Shown: in pieces, positions 1 through 10,534 of the stretch
How positions within the stretch are numbered: position 1 is the first letter of the stretch
How the letters are laid out: each line of letters starts with the position of its first letter
Assembly: GCA_032358165.1 (NCBI GenBank)
Contig: JAALGY010000010.1
Span: 682,001-746,000, forward strand
Source of the DNA: Diplosphaera chodatii
Lineage: Eukaryota; Chlorophyta; Trebouxiophyceae; Prasiolales; Stichococcaceae
Length of the DNA: 64,000 bases
Direction of reading: 5' to 3'
The notes under the pieces: model-generated
Databases searched by the model: none
Told to the model about the DNA's origin: nothing
The model's input: only the letters and a program-made list of their open reading frames with translations
Position numbers and translations under genes: made by a program

Positions 1-312
1 TCTCTACTTTCAGCAGCACATGTGTCCATCGAGCACTGACACGTCACATCGGGCCGCTCTGCATTTGCATTCTTTTCGGGCAAAAGGACCAGACCACAGA
101 TGTCACTTTTCGCATGACTGGCGGAGGAGTCGCCACCGATCCTGCAGATTGCACCCACCCTCAGTTGAACAGAGTTTTCATTCCTCGTCACCGTCTCGCG
201 AGCCGGTTGGTGTTGCGCTGGATCTGAGCGGGCGCCGGACACCGCAACATGCAGGAGCAGTAGGGCCTGCCACGGAGGCTGCAACTGCTGAGCGTTCAGC
301 AGCTGCTTGAGC
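1..312. other. 5' flank of the first gene, no coding region recognised
   Basis: This stretch precedes the first supported start codon at 313. Short frames cross it, but none has a domain or a consistent codon bias. It is probably the 5' untranslated region and promoter of the kinase-like gene; the end of a gene lying to the left cannot be excluded. Confidence 0.3.
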
Positions 313-2658
313 ATGACAGACGTGCAGCAGCCACTGCCGCTCCCGCTCTCGCTTGCGACCACGGTGGCGGTCGCAGCAGCGGCTGGCGCCTTGGGGTTTG
401 TAGCTGTATACTGGTTCACATCAGATCTGGGCCAGCAGCAGCTCGACTCGCCCTCACAGCCAGCCCCAGCCAGTCCGAATGATCAGGGTGCAAGCCGGCG
501 TTTCCAGAAGGTGTCGTGGATTGGGTGGCCGTGGACAATACGCAGCAGGTCCCGGGAGGCTGCAGGTGCTACATGCTGGTGTCCATGTCTGTAACAGCTT
601 CTAAGCATGCGTGTTCTGGGCGCGCGTATAGCAGTACACGGGTGTCGACAGGCGTAGATCGACAGCTCATGTGCCATGGCTCAGCAGTGTGCTGTGCACT
701 CCTGTGCAGCTGTGCAAGTTGCAGCGGAGCGGCTGAGCGCGCTGGCACGCACAAACGAGGCCATCGAGCGAGACGAACAGCTGACTCAGGTAGCGCTGGA
801 CAGCCTGGGCGATGTGTCGCCGAGCGCTGCGGGGGGCAGCGTCGCCGGCGCTGCCAGCACAAAGCTGTTCACGGACGCAGATCTGCCGTCTCTGAAAATG
901 TGCCACAGGTAGCCCGGCTGCATCCTGATGCTTCTCTACCTGTTTTTTATGTGATATCCCCAGTGCCAAGTCGCAGCTCGACAGATGATGGCTTCGTCAT
1001 GGACTACCCTGTAAGCACACAGGCGCAATGGCAGCCGCATGGTTCTCGGAGGCACCACCGCAGGCCAGGTGCGGCCGTGCAAACACGCAGGATTGAGGCT
1101 GCTGCGCTTGACCACAACCGGAACGGGAGGTGCAGCCCAGAACTCTTCTTGGGTGTCGTGGCAGGTGTTCAAGGCGTTGCGGGGCGGGGTGCACCCCATC
1201 GCTATCCGCGAATTCCGGTATCAGCTCTCTGCGGAGGAGCAACAGCAGCTGCTGCGCCTGGTGTCCAAGCTGACGCGCTGCAGCGATGCGCACGTGGTCA
1301 AACTCCTGGGCTTTGCACGCATACCAGGTCCGCAAGTCGTGTGCAAAACCTCGTCACGCTACTCTGCAGCCAAGCTGGTGCCATCGAGATCTTCGGGCTG
1401 CCGACTGTCGAGTTACCAGACGCGGAAGACAGGCCTTGTACAAACGCGTGCGCATCGTGTGTGATGCGCAGGCCCTGGCTACGGCTTCTACATCGCCAGC
1501 AACCTGTTCGAGCGTGGCAGCCTGCGGGAGGCGCTGACTGCGCCGCACGCCCCCGAGCTGCTGTGGTACAAGCGGTGGGTGCCGTCAGCCTGCCGCCATA
1601 GTGCACGCGGCATGAAGAGGGTCTTGCCGGCCGTCAGTCGTCTGAGAGACCTCAGACCCTCCGTTTGCCGTGCAGAACAGGCCGAATGCCAAAGCGTCAC
1701 AGCACATGTGCAATGGGTTGGTCGCAGGCAGCAGCAGGGGGGCCTGAACAGCAGCAGGGACCAGGGCGCGGGGCAACACATAGCGCTGGCATTGGCGCGC
1801 GGCCTGCACTGGCTGCACACCCGTGGCATCTTCCACGGCGACGTGCGGCCCTCCAAAGGTACAGCAATGCAAACGCCATGCGCCAGCAAGTGCCCAGTGC
1901 AGTTGCTGGCTGTGCACGGCTGGCTGCATGCCGCTGCAATGTGCATATACAGGTGCTGCTGCTGAAATGCATCTGTGACTCCACCTCAGCTTCCAACACC
2001 TCCTGCAGTGCTGCTGGGGGACAACGGCCGGGATGTGAAGCTGGCAGATGCGGGGCTGTGTGCCTTCATGCACCACGACTATTTGGCAGCCAAGTCCAAC
2101 CTGGGCCCATTCATCTACACAGTGAGTAGCTCCCCTACTTCTGCTGCCTTGGAGGATCGGCACCAGGCCTGCATTCACATTGCTATCGAGTAGCCATGTG
2201 AAGGGCTCAAAATCATCACCACTAGAACACCAGGGCCAGCACCAGCCTAGGCATTGGCAACTGCGCCACTCTGTTGTGATGTGGAGTGATGGCTCTGCCC
2301 TATTGTCGCAGGCGCCAGAGGTCATGTATGGCATCCCAGGCGCTGCGTCACCGCCAGCCGATATCTACAGCTTTGGTGTGCTTTTGTGGCAGCTGTGCAC
2401 AGGCACCGACCCCGCGCTCGATCGTAAGCGCATGCTCCGGTACGAACTGGCCGCCTGACGTACCAAGCGGGCGGCACATGTCTGGCAAAATGCCCCGCAG
2501 AACACAGGGCAGCAGGCTTGTTGGCAGACTGTGGTCGAGGCATGATTTGTGACGGAGCACAGTCTACTGATGCAGAGGTGGCGAGCAGTGCCCGCAAGCA
2601 GTGGCAGACCTGATAGTGCAGTGCGTGGACAGGAATCCTAACGCCCGGCCGACAGCAG
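313..2658 (+). CDS. Membrane-anchored kinase-like protein with degenerate catalytic motifs (multi-exon)
   Basis: The start is the ATG at 313. Exon 1 (313-510) encodes MTDVQQPLPLPL, then a hydrophobic segment (SLATTVAVAAAAGALGFVAV) that looks like an N-terminal membrane anchor. Later exons lie near 714-908, 964-1008, 1168-1326, 1470-1570, 1755-1857, 2010-2130, 2313-2430 and 2585-2658. They give a protein-kinase fold in order: N-lobe (VFKALRGG, then IAIREF at the beta-3 position), hinge/helix D (FYIASNLFERGSLREAL), helix E (ALARGLHWLHTRGIFHGD), activation segment (VKLADAGLCAF), an intact APE (APEVMYG), helix F (DIYSFGVLLWQL) and the last C-lobe helix (CVDRNPNARPTA). The beta-3 Lys appears as Arg, HRD as HGD, the catalytic-loop Asn as Lys and DFG as DAG. 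Helix F and the C-lobe are of the receptor-like/MLK type. Known for the family: such changes are typical of pseudokinases. Inferred: weak or no phosphotransfer. The exons at 3006-5021 may continue this gene, because no convincing terminal exon was found here. Confidence 0.7.
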
Positions 2659-3005
2659 GTATTTTGCCGCGTTGCTTGGCGTCGTCGACTTGCAGCCTTC
2701 TGAGGTTATTTGGCACAGTGTACCCCATATAACGCGTCCTGTGAAAGCTGCTCCAGCTCCCTGACTGTGAAGTATGTGATTGCATCTGCCCTCGTCACAG
2801 GCGAGCTTGTACTACTGCTCAGTCGGCGTGAAAGCCAGCTCCCGCCTGCGCTAAAGCCACGGCAGAATGCTCACCCACCCTCTGGCGTGCCGGTAAGGGT
2901 GCTGGTGGTACGGCAGCCGCGCATGCACAACAGCAATCACGTCAGCTGCAGTTGCCTGTGGCAGGTGCTCTTGCCATCCTGGCGCATATCGCTGACCCTC
3001 TGCAG

Positions 3006-5021
3006 TGCTCCTATGCAGATCCACGGGGGCATGCAAACCGTCTGGGATGCCATCACGTAAGCAGTTATGGGTTAACAATGTCATGATTTACATTCAACCT
3101 CGTTTTGCAATGTGGCAAAGCTGATCTGCGAGGGTATGCAGGCACTGGGTGTACACATGCTACGGCGATGGGACCACTCCTTCGAAGGACATGGCTCACG
3201 CTGCTGGCTACATCGAAAGTCCGGTACCGGCTCTCCCGAATTTCCAACCTGACATACTGAAATCTGTCAGGCAAACCCTGCACAGCAACCATGCCTGCCA
3301 GTCAGCGGTGCTTCATTGCCTAGCGTTGTGCCAATGTTGCCGTCTTGTCTATCTGCAGGTGGACCGCATCCTTGATGCCCGGGAGTGGGATGCCTACGGC
3401 AAGATGATGGATGTGCTAAGGCACTGCCTTGCGCAGGTCGGTGTGTTTCCCATCTGCTGCAAGCTTGTGGTGCACAAACGTTGCAGGCGTTGTACTTTGA
3501 CACTGCAGTGCCACATCATCATTGTGCTAGATGGCGCTTCTAGTGTCGAGCCGGCGCTGTTCCATATGATTTAGCGGCAAGCAGCTATTTTTGATAATCA
3601 GGACGATGTGGAGCAGCCAGGGTCAGAGGCGTACAATGTTTTGATAAATATGTACCAGATATATGGATGGGCCGTCAACGCCAAGGTGACTCCAGTGTTA
3701 TTGCCGCTTTCACACACGATGCCGCCACTCCAAATCCAGCTGCTGCTGATGTGCAGCGCCACATCAGCCTGCTGTCTGAAGTCCTTGGCCTGTGTTGGCG
3801 CTGCAGCTGTCCCTGTCATGTGAAGCGGTGCGGGAACAGCGCTTTCGGGAAATGGAGTCGTTGGACTCGCTGCTGGCGCTTGTGCCCGCTGGCTATGCCG
3901 AGGCCCAGGCAGCAGAGGCGGCAGCAGAGGCGGCAGCGTCCATCCGCAGCAACTCCAAAGCCAGCGAGAGGAGTCGCAGGCAAGTTCGCGTGCACCGTTG
4001 CTGAGCATGTTACCTTCGCAATGTCTGGATACAGCAGACGCAAGCTGACACAGCTGGCGTGCTCTTGGGAGAGCGCTGCCTGCCAGTGGCCATGCACCAG
4101 CCTGGCGTTGCTATTGAGGAAAACAAGAAACGTCATGTGCACCTTGCGCTGCAGGTCGGTCTCCAGACCGCCGTCATCAGCAGGTGGCAGTGCCGAAGTG
4201 CGCACCGCAACGCCGCGGAGCGCCTCAGAGAACGGCTCAGCTCCTGGCTCGGGCAGCGGCACACCAACAGACGCTGGGCCAGACATCGTGGAGCGGCTCG
4301 GGCTGACGCAGGAGCAGGTCAATGCCATCTTGCGGGTACGCCTCAGCGGGAGCTAGTGCGTAGCACTGCACGGCAGTTCCAATTACACGCCAGCTGTGGG
4401 AAGCTGTACCACCTCATCCCTGCACCCCTCACCTGCAGATGGGCTTGGCAACCTATTACTCCGATGGCTGCACCTCCACTTAACTCAATCTGAGCCACGA
4501 TGTCCCATGTCCTTGCTGTTTGCAGGAGCGGTGGGCATTCATGCGCATCAACAGGGATCTGGTGGCAGAGCGCGCCGGACTGGTTCAGACGCTGCGAGAC
4601 TATGCGCTGGGCAAACTGCCAGACCATGATGCAGCGCTTGCGGCCTCCCGCGATCTGCGCACCAACGTCATGACTGAGGTTTGCATCTTGCCCAGTATGC
4701 AAGCATATGCAAGCCGCAGATGGCACTCTGCTGGCTGCTGTCCGGCGATGGTTCATGGCTGCATGTCAAGCGCACTGCTCTGATGCAGGGCCGGGTCGTG
4801 TGGAGCATGCACATCCATGTCATCTGGGAAGTATTGTCGCCGTGGCAGTATGCCCGCATGGATAGTAAGTGGTTGTCCCGAGTATTGCAGAATATTGAGG
4901 ACGCCACTGCATGCAATCAGATATTCGCGTGCTACCATGCGAGCGTTTCAATGCCCTGAGGCAGCCACAGTGCACTGAGGCACCTGTGTATGTACTGCAG
5001 CTGCAGAGTTTCCTGCGCTGA
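3006..5021 (+). CDS. Unrecognised coding exons; C-terminal part of the kinase-like gene or a separate gene
   Basis: A run of exons with good codon bias and splice borders follows the kinase-like exons. They include one near 3006-3058 (MQIHGGMQTVWDAIT; its ATG at 3013 could be a start), 3361-3439 (RILDAREWDAYGKMMDVL), about 3601-3684 (EAYNVLINMYQIYGWAVNAK), about 3770-3979 (helical, Ala/Glu-rich: EAQAAEAAAEAAASIRS), about 4155-4335 (low-complexity linker, then DIVERLGLTQEQVNAILR), 4526-4678 (ERWAFMRINRDLVAERAGL) and a short last exon 5001-5021 (LQSFLR, stop TGA 5019-5021). I recognise no family. The sequence looks like a helical region with a disordered Ser/Gly linker. The intron after 3979 appears to begin with GC. 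With no stop or new promoter evident between 2658 and 3006, a single gene with the kinase domain is the simpler reading, but this is unproven. Confidence 0.5.
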
Positions 5022-5747
5022 CTGACCCGGCGTCAATACTGAACCAAGTTGCGTCGTGCACGAGCGGCACGCGCACAGGCAGCACTGACGATGCAAAGTT
5101 CACGTGGCAGGGCATCATGCATGAGGGTGCGATCTCCTAATCTTTTCACATGACGCAATGCAGCCACTAGCCAACTGCCACGTTGCAGCTCACCGGGTTG
5201 TGCTGTCCCCACAGGACACTTTGGCTCGCTGCGCTGTGATGAAAGCCTCATAGGTAAGCAGCTCAGCTGCATCATGTCATGACCACTTGCAAGCCTGAGC
5301 TATATGCTCTACAGACATGTGCATAGACTGTGTCTGCGTGAGCACTGTCTGACTACTAGTGCTTTGCTCCGCAGTGCGATAGCTCAGAGCACTTAGTTTT
5401 GCAGCGGGTGCATGGGTGCCCTATCGAAACCTCGGATGTGGGTGTGATGGCGCGGCACGGCATGTACGGCCTCATTGAGACAAAGAAGACCGTAACATTC
5501 GCAAAACAGCTTGGCGTGATGAACGTGCTTACCGTAGCTTAGCATCCTTCACTGGCACGCGAATGACATACAACAGGATGCATCCAGCCCTGCAGCGCTA
5601 CCGCGCACTGCGTGGCAGCTGAGCTGAGTAAAGGTCACGTGCGTGGTATTACATGCATGCACTCCCACAAAGCCACACTCGCGGTTCAGACTTACTCCGA
5701 CACGACACATTCGCAACTTGCTGATCAGCGAACGTACAAGAAGCACA
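5022..5747. other. Intergenic region, no gene recognised
   Basis: This 726-bp gap lies between the last exon of the preceding gene and the start codon of the first DJ-1-like gene. No frame shows a domain or sustained codon bias. It probably holds a 3' untranslated region and then a promoter. Confidence 0.4.
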
Positions 5748-7416
5748 ATGGGTAGCGGCAAAATCCTCATCATCTGCACAAGCGCCACCGAACTTAACTC
5801 ACTGAAGACCGGTTCATGGTGAGCGCAATGCCGCTGACCACCATGTTGCACGGTGCCGAAGGCTATTTGTGTACCTGTTTAGAGTATGCAAAGCAGTGGG
5901 TTTCAGCCTTGCATGCTCGGATACTGGCTGTTCTGGTAGGCTGAAGATCAAACCAGCGGTGTTGATGCGGTCGTAGGCTTGAGGAGTTCGCGGCGCCCTA
6001 CTACATCTGGAAGGTGTGCTAAGGCTGCATCTTTCTGTTGTTATGGTGCCAGTTGATTGAGCCTCCACCTGGCGAGCGTGTTATGAAATTGGTGTGATGT
6101 GCACAAAGTGCAGGAGGCTGGCTACGATGTGGTCTTGGGCTCAACGAAGGGTGGCAAGATCCCGCTTGATGAGGCCTCGCTGTCTGGCGACTTCCTGACG
6201 GAGGCTGCCAAGAAGTTCCAGGCCGACGGTGAGCGGCCACATGCAGTAGCCGGCCAGCAGAGCCGGCAAGTGTGTTTCGCAGGATCCTGTACATGACTTC
6301 TGATTGGAGATTCGCCACCCCGTGATCTCCTTTATTCACAGATGAGGCTGTCAAGCTGATGGAGAACAGCGTGGCTGCTAAGGATGTCACTGACACAAGC
6401 GAGTATGCTGCCATCTTCGTCCCGGGCGGCCATGGCATCAGTGCAGACGGTCCAGACAACCCAACTCTGCAGAAGTTGCTGGTGAGCGCCAATGCTGCCA
6501 TGCACTGCAAATAGGAGGTGTCTGAGTTCCAGGAACCAGGGCCGCACTTTATGACCTGCTCACCATGGTGCTTTCCTCAGGTCGACTTCTACGAATCTGG
6601 CAAGGTGGTCAGCAGTGTGTGCCATGGTCCGGTGAGCTGCGAGACACGCTGGCACTGATCGCACATAACTGATCGATGGTGCTCCTGCCTGCACAGTGAG
6701 CCGGCATGTCGCTGCAAGGGGGTAAATGGCATGCGTGTGGTCATCGCATTGCAGATTGCGCTCACCCACGTCAAGCTGTCGGACGGCAACTGGCTGCTGC
6801 ACGCCAAGAAGGCGACCGGCTTCACCAACTCAGAGGAGGAGGCTGTGGAGAAGACCAAGGTGGGGATGCTGCTGTGTGTGCGGTTACAAGTGCCAATTGT
6901 GCCATCACTTGTTTGGTTGCTGACCTACTGTTGCAGCTGGCTTCACTGCACAGCGTAACGGTCAGTTAACACACTTCACTCAGATGTTACGTGTATTCAT
7001 CCCATGACTTGCATCGGCTCTGCAGTACATGCCATTCTCCATCGAGGACCGCATCAAGGAGGAGGGAGCTCTGTACACCAAGGCACGTATTGAGGTTTTC
7101 CGAACTCCTTGCCAGGCCTACAGAGTTGAGGCAACAGTCAAGGGGCATCAGCCAAGAGGCGTCAACCACCAGCTGCGCTATCATGATCGTGAATACGTCC
7201 CTGCAGGCCGGTGACTGGCAACCGTATGTTGTCACCGATGGCAAGCTGATCACCGGCCAGAACCCGCAGTCCTCAGAGGTGAGCATGCGCATGATGAGCT
7301 GTCAAAGTGACAAACATGATATTCAATTCAGGTACATCGGCTACACAGTGGTCGATCGTGTCTCGGACTTGCTGCAGGGCGTGGCCAAGGCTGTGCTGGA
7401 AGCGCTCAAGGCATGA
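5748..7416 (+). CDS. DJ-1/PfpI superfamily protein, Hsp31-like (tandem copy 1)
   Basis: The start is the ATG at 5748 (MGSGKILIICTSATEL). Exons are 5748-5825, 5977-6013 (LEEFAAPYYIWK), 6114-6228 (EAGYDVVLGSTKGGKIPLDE), about 6342-6480 (AAIFVPGGHG), about 6582-6630 (VVSSVCHGP), about 6755-6859, 7026-7082 (EEGALYTK), 7207-about 7279 (DWQPYVVTDGKLITGQNP) and a last exon ending at 7416 (VAKAVLEALKA, stop). The order and motifs match the class I glutamine-amidotransferase-like Hsp31 group. The nucleophile-elbow Cys in VCHGP and the GGHG loop are both present. Known for the family: glyoxalase III or methylglyoxal protection and chaperone activity, usually cytosolic. Which activity applies here cannot be seen. 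The gene lies 384 bp upstream of a paralogue with the same exon-motif order. The intron after exon 7 starts with GC (GCACGT at 7083), whereas the paralogue has GT at the same position. Confidence 0.88.
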
Positions 7417-7800
7417 GGGCTATCCATGGTTGGCCACGGCATCGTATATTCCGTATCAGCTGAAAAGGCTGCTGTTGAGCACTGCTGTCGATTTCTGATT
7501 CTTTGCACTGTGCATCCTCCTCTGCTGCACTGCCTGCTGGGTGTTTTGATGACCTTCAGCTTAGCCCCTACTTGCTGGTGCTACATTGAATGGACTGCAT
7601 TTCTTCATAAAATTCGTCGAGCTGCAAAACCCTCCACCAACTTCAAGTTTTCTGGCGGTGGACTGGGCGGTCCCTGGGCCTGCCGTAGCGATGGTGTTTC
7701 GGTGGCCGTTTCGCACACACTAGTCTTCTGTTCAGCCGCTAACAACGTCGCTGGTTGTTAGCATCAAGGGCTCTCAAGCTCCCCACCGACGGCAGGAGCT
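7417..7800. other. Intergenic spacer between the tandem DJ-1-like genes
   Basis: This 384-bp spacer has no frame with coding character. It probably contains the 3' untranslated region of copy 1 and the promoter of copy 2. Confidence 0.4.
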
Positions 7801-9932
7801 ATGGTTGGCAAGATGCAGAAGGGGCGCATCCTGATGATTGCAACAAGTGCTGACAGAGTGGGCACGGGCAGTGAGGCTGCACCGACCGGCTGCTGGCTGG
7901 TACGACGTTCATGCATGTCGAGGTCCTGTCGAGGGTCAGCTGGCCATGACGAGGCAGCACTCTGCCACCTGCTATCCCAAGCTGCGGCAGGATGATTGCT
8001 ATGCTCCGCTTGTGTCTGCCTACCTTTGACTTGTCGTGCAGGAGGAGCTGGCGACGCCTTACTACATCTTCAAGGTATGCATCCAGTCATGTCCTGGTTT
8101 GTAGTCCACATGCTACACGCCAGTGCACGAAATACATACCTGCAGAGCTTACGCCATGCTACAATTTCTGCAACATTGCACATATCCTTGCTTTTTCAGG
8201 ACTACTGCTATGACCCAGTGATTGCCTCGCCCAAAGGCGGCAGGATCCCGCTGGATCCCGCCTCAGTTAAAGATGAGAAGTGAGCTCGGCATGTGCAGAC
8301 ATTGGCTGAACCGAGTTGCTGCTGTGCAGGTGTGGTATGCTGCGCCATCTCATTGATGTGCATGGTGCTGGTTGCAGGTACCTCACAGAAGGCGCCAGCA
8401 AGTTTCTGAGTGACCGTGGGTGCCCTTGCCTGCTCATGCGCATGGCCCCATGCATCAACCCAACTGTTACACCAGGCAGGCTGTTTTGCTGGGGACCGCA
8501 GTGATCTGACAGTTGCAGTTTGCATCTGCTGCAGCGGATGCTATGGCAGCTCTCACGAACTCGTTGCACACCTCGCAAGTGGAGGATGTCTCACGCTTTG
8601 ACGCCGTGTACATCCCTGGTGATCATGCACACTCTTATATCGCCTTCGTCGTTGTGCTGTGTGCTGTTGCTCAAGCGCTGCATGAAGACTGGCACATGAT
8701 TGCGCTTCTTTTGCACCCTAGGCGGCCATGGCGCCATGATCGATCTGCCCAATGACGCGCCCACACTGCGCACCCTGGTGATGTCCAATCTGCTGCCTGC
8801 AGTCCTGACATCTGCCTATCTGAAGTGCCTCGAGGGGATGTGCATATAGGTGTGGCAAGATGCACATGCGCTCCGCTGCCAATGCACCATAGCACCAGCA
8901 CAACGACAGCGGTGCTGACCATGTTGCAGGTGGAAATATGCACCTTACACCTGTTAGGCACTGGTCCGTGAACATGACTGCAGATGAACGCACTCGAGGC
9001 GCCCAGGGTCATTGCGTCGGTGTGCCACGGGCCGGCGGCTTTCGCCACTGTCAAGCGCCCAGCCGACGGCGAGTGGATGGTCAAAGGCAGAAAGGTGCAA
9101 TATTCGCATGAGTGTTAGCATTGATGCGTGCTGTCACGTGTGTCAAGTTTGGTATTAGTATGCACTGTGTAGCAGCCCATCGGCAGGACACTGACCGGTA
9201 GCAGCTGAGGTATTGACAAACCCGTGCAGGTGACAGCGTTCAGCAACAGGTGTGCGCCTGACTGGCAGCGCATAGCTGACTGACGCCCTGTAGGTGCATG
9301 CACCCATTGCAATGGCATCTATGCTGATGCATCACTGTCATGTGCAGCGAGGAGCGGTCGGTTGGCAAGGACAAGCTGGTGCGTGGACTGTCAAAGTCAG
9401 GGACAAAAGGCAAATTTTGCCAGATGCACCCTGCTGGCTGTGCAACTAACTGATGGCACTCTTCCTTCTGCAGGTGCCATTCCTGCTGCAGTCGAAGCTG
9501 GAGGAGGAGGGAGCTCTTTACACGAAGGTGCGCGCTCCTGTGGGAGGATTTTGAATACTGGTACATGCACACACCTGTCTACCATCCTGACACTGATCTG
9601 GCTGATCTACAGGCGGACGACTGGCAACCGTATGTTGTCACCGATGGCCTGCTGATCACAGGTGGTCCGACTGTGCAAGCTGACAATCTCCGCAAACCGC
9701 AGAGTTGCTGTACATGTCACAGGGCCAATATTCAAGCATCCCTTGTGATGCAGGCCAGAATCCGGCCAGTAGCAAGGGCGTAGCCGAGGCCACCATCGAG
9801 GTAGGCGAGCGCATTCATGGAGCAACCAAACCCTTGGAGTCGCTCATTTGACGGAACAAGGCAAGCACAGTGTTTGACATGCTGCTTTGCTGATTCCAGG
9901 CGCTAAAAGAACTGAAGACGCCGGCCCTCTAG
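7801..9932 (+). CDS. DJ-1/PfpI superfamily protein, Hsp31-like (tandem copy 2)
   Basis: The start is the ATG at 7801 (MVGKMQKGRILMIATSADR) and the stop is TAG at 9930-9932 (ALKELKTPAL). Exons include about 8042-8074 (EELATPYYIFK), 8200-8280 (YDPVIASPKGGRIPLDPAS), about 8378-8420, about 8533-8620 (FDAVYIPG), 8722-8778 (GGHGAMIDLPNDAPTLRTL), about 8983-9093 (VIASVCHGPAAFATVK), 9240-9256, 9347-9378, 9474-9527 (VPFLLQSKLEEEGALYTK), 9613-about 9660 (DDWQPYVVTDGLLITG), about 9753-9800 and 9900-9932. All hallmarks of the Hsp31-like group are present, including the Cys in SVCHGP. It is diverged from copy 1 but keeps its main motif order and several intron positions, as expected of a tandem duplication that is not recent. 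The join between exon 1 and EELATPYY is not clean in phase, so a microexon or a different donor is likely there. Confidence 0.85.
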
Positions 9933-10534
9933 TATGCCGTGAGGAGTTGAAGCTTCACGAGGAACACGCGCTTGGTTCCCAAGGCTCTGGATGTGAAATG
10001 ACGCCTCGAGTTGTATGAACGGTTGTAGGCTGTGGCGGCGCTGCCAGGGAGTTGTGCAATGCATGGTGTGAATGCTTTGGGAACGGTTGCTGTAAGATGC
10101 ATGGTGACCATGGGGCTTACAATGCCAGCAGGCGGTGCTCAGACGCCACACTGTTTGCCAACCCAATCAACGGCCACATGCAAGTGCTGGTGCTGCCAGG
10201 CCGTGGTGCATGCTGCCCCGACCCCAAACCTGTGCAAAACGATGGCTGACAGAAAGCTGGCGACAAAGGGCATCTCTCAAAGTCATACTGGCCATGCAAA
10301 CAGGCGACTGCTCAGCTGGCGCAGGCTGCCAGGCCCGCCCCCGACATGGTCCGAGCGGCGGGCTGCTCGATGCTGGGGAGCGCTGCCAACCCGGTGTTTC
10401 GTCCTGGCAGCACCCAAACTGGATGCAGCAACAGCTGTCCTGTCTCTGCAGCGCCCAACCGCATGTGCGCCCAGCCGCTTGCTCGCATGCTTTGCTGCTG
10501 TGTTACTCCTCTCCGCTCCACTTCAGGCTGCTGC
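9933..10534. other. Convergent intergenic region, no gene recognised
   Basis: About 600 bp lie between the stop codons of the second DJ-1-like gene (+) and the OEP24-like gene (-). Frames here lack domains. Expected content is the two 3' untranslated regions. Confidence 0.4.

Noticed and set aside
516..1601. 361-codon plus-strand open frame overlapping the kinase-like exons
   Set aside because: It runs through introns in a different frame from the kinase motifs and has no domain; it is a by-product of few stop codons in GC-rich sequence.
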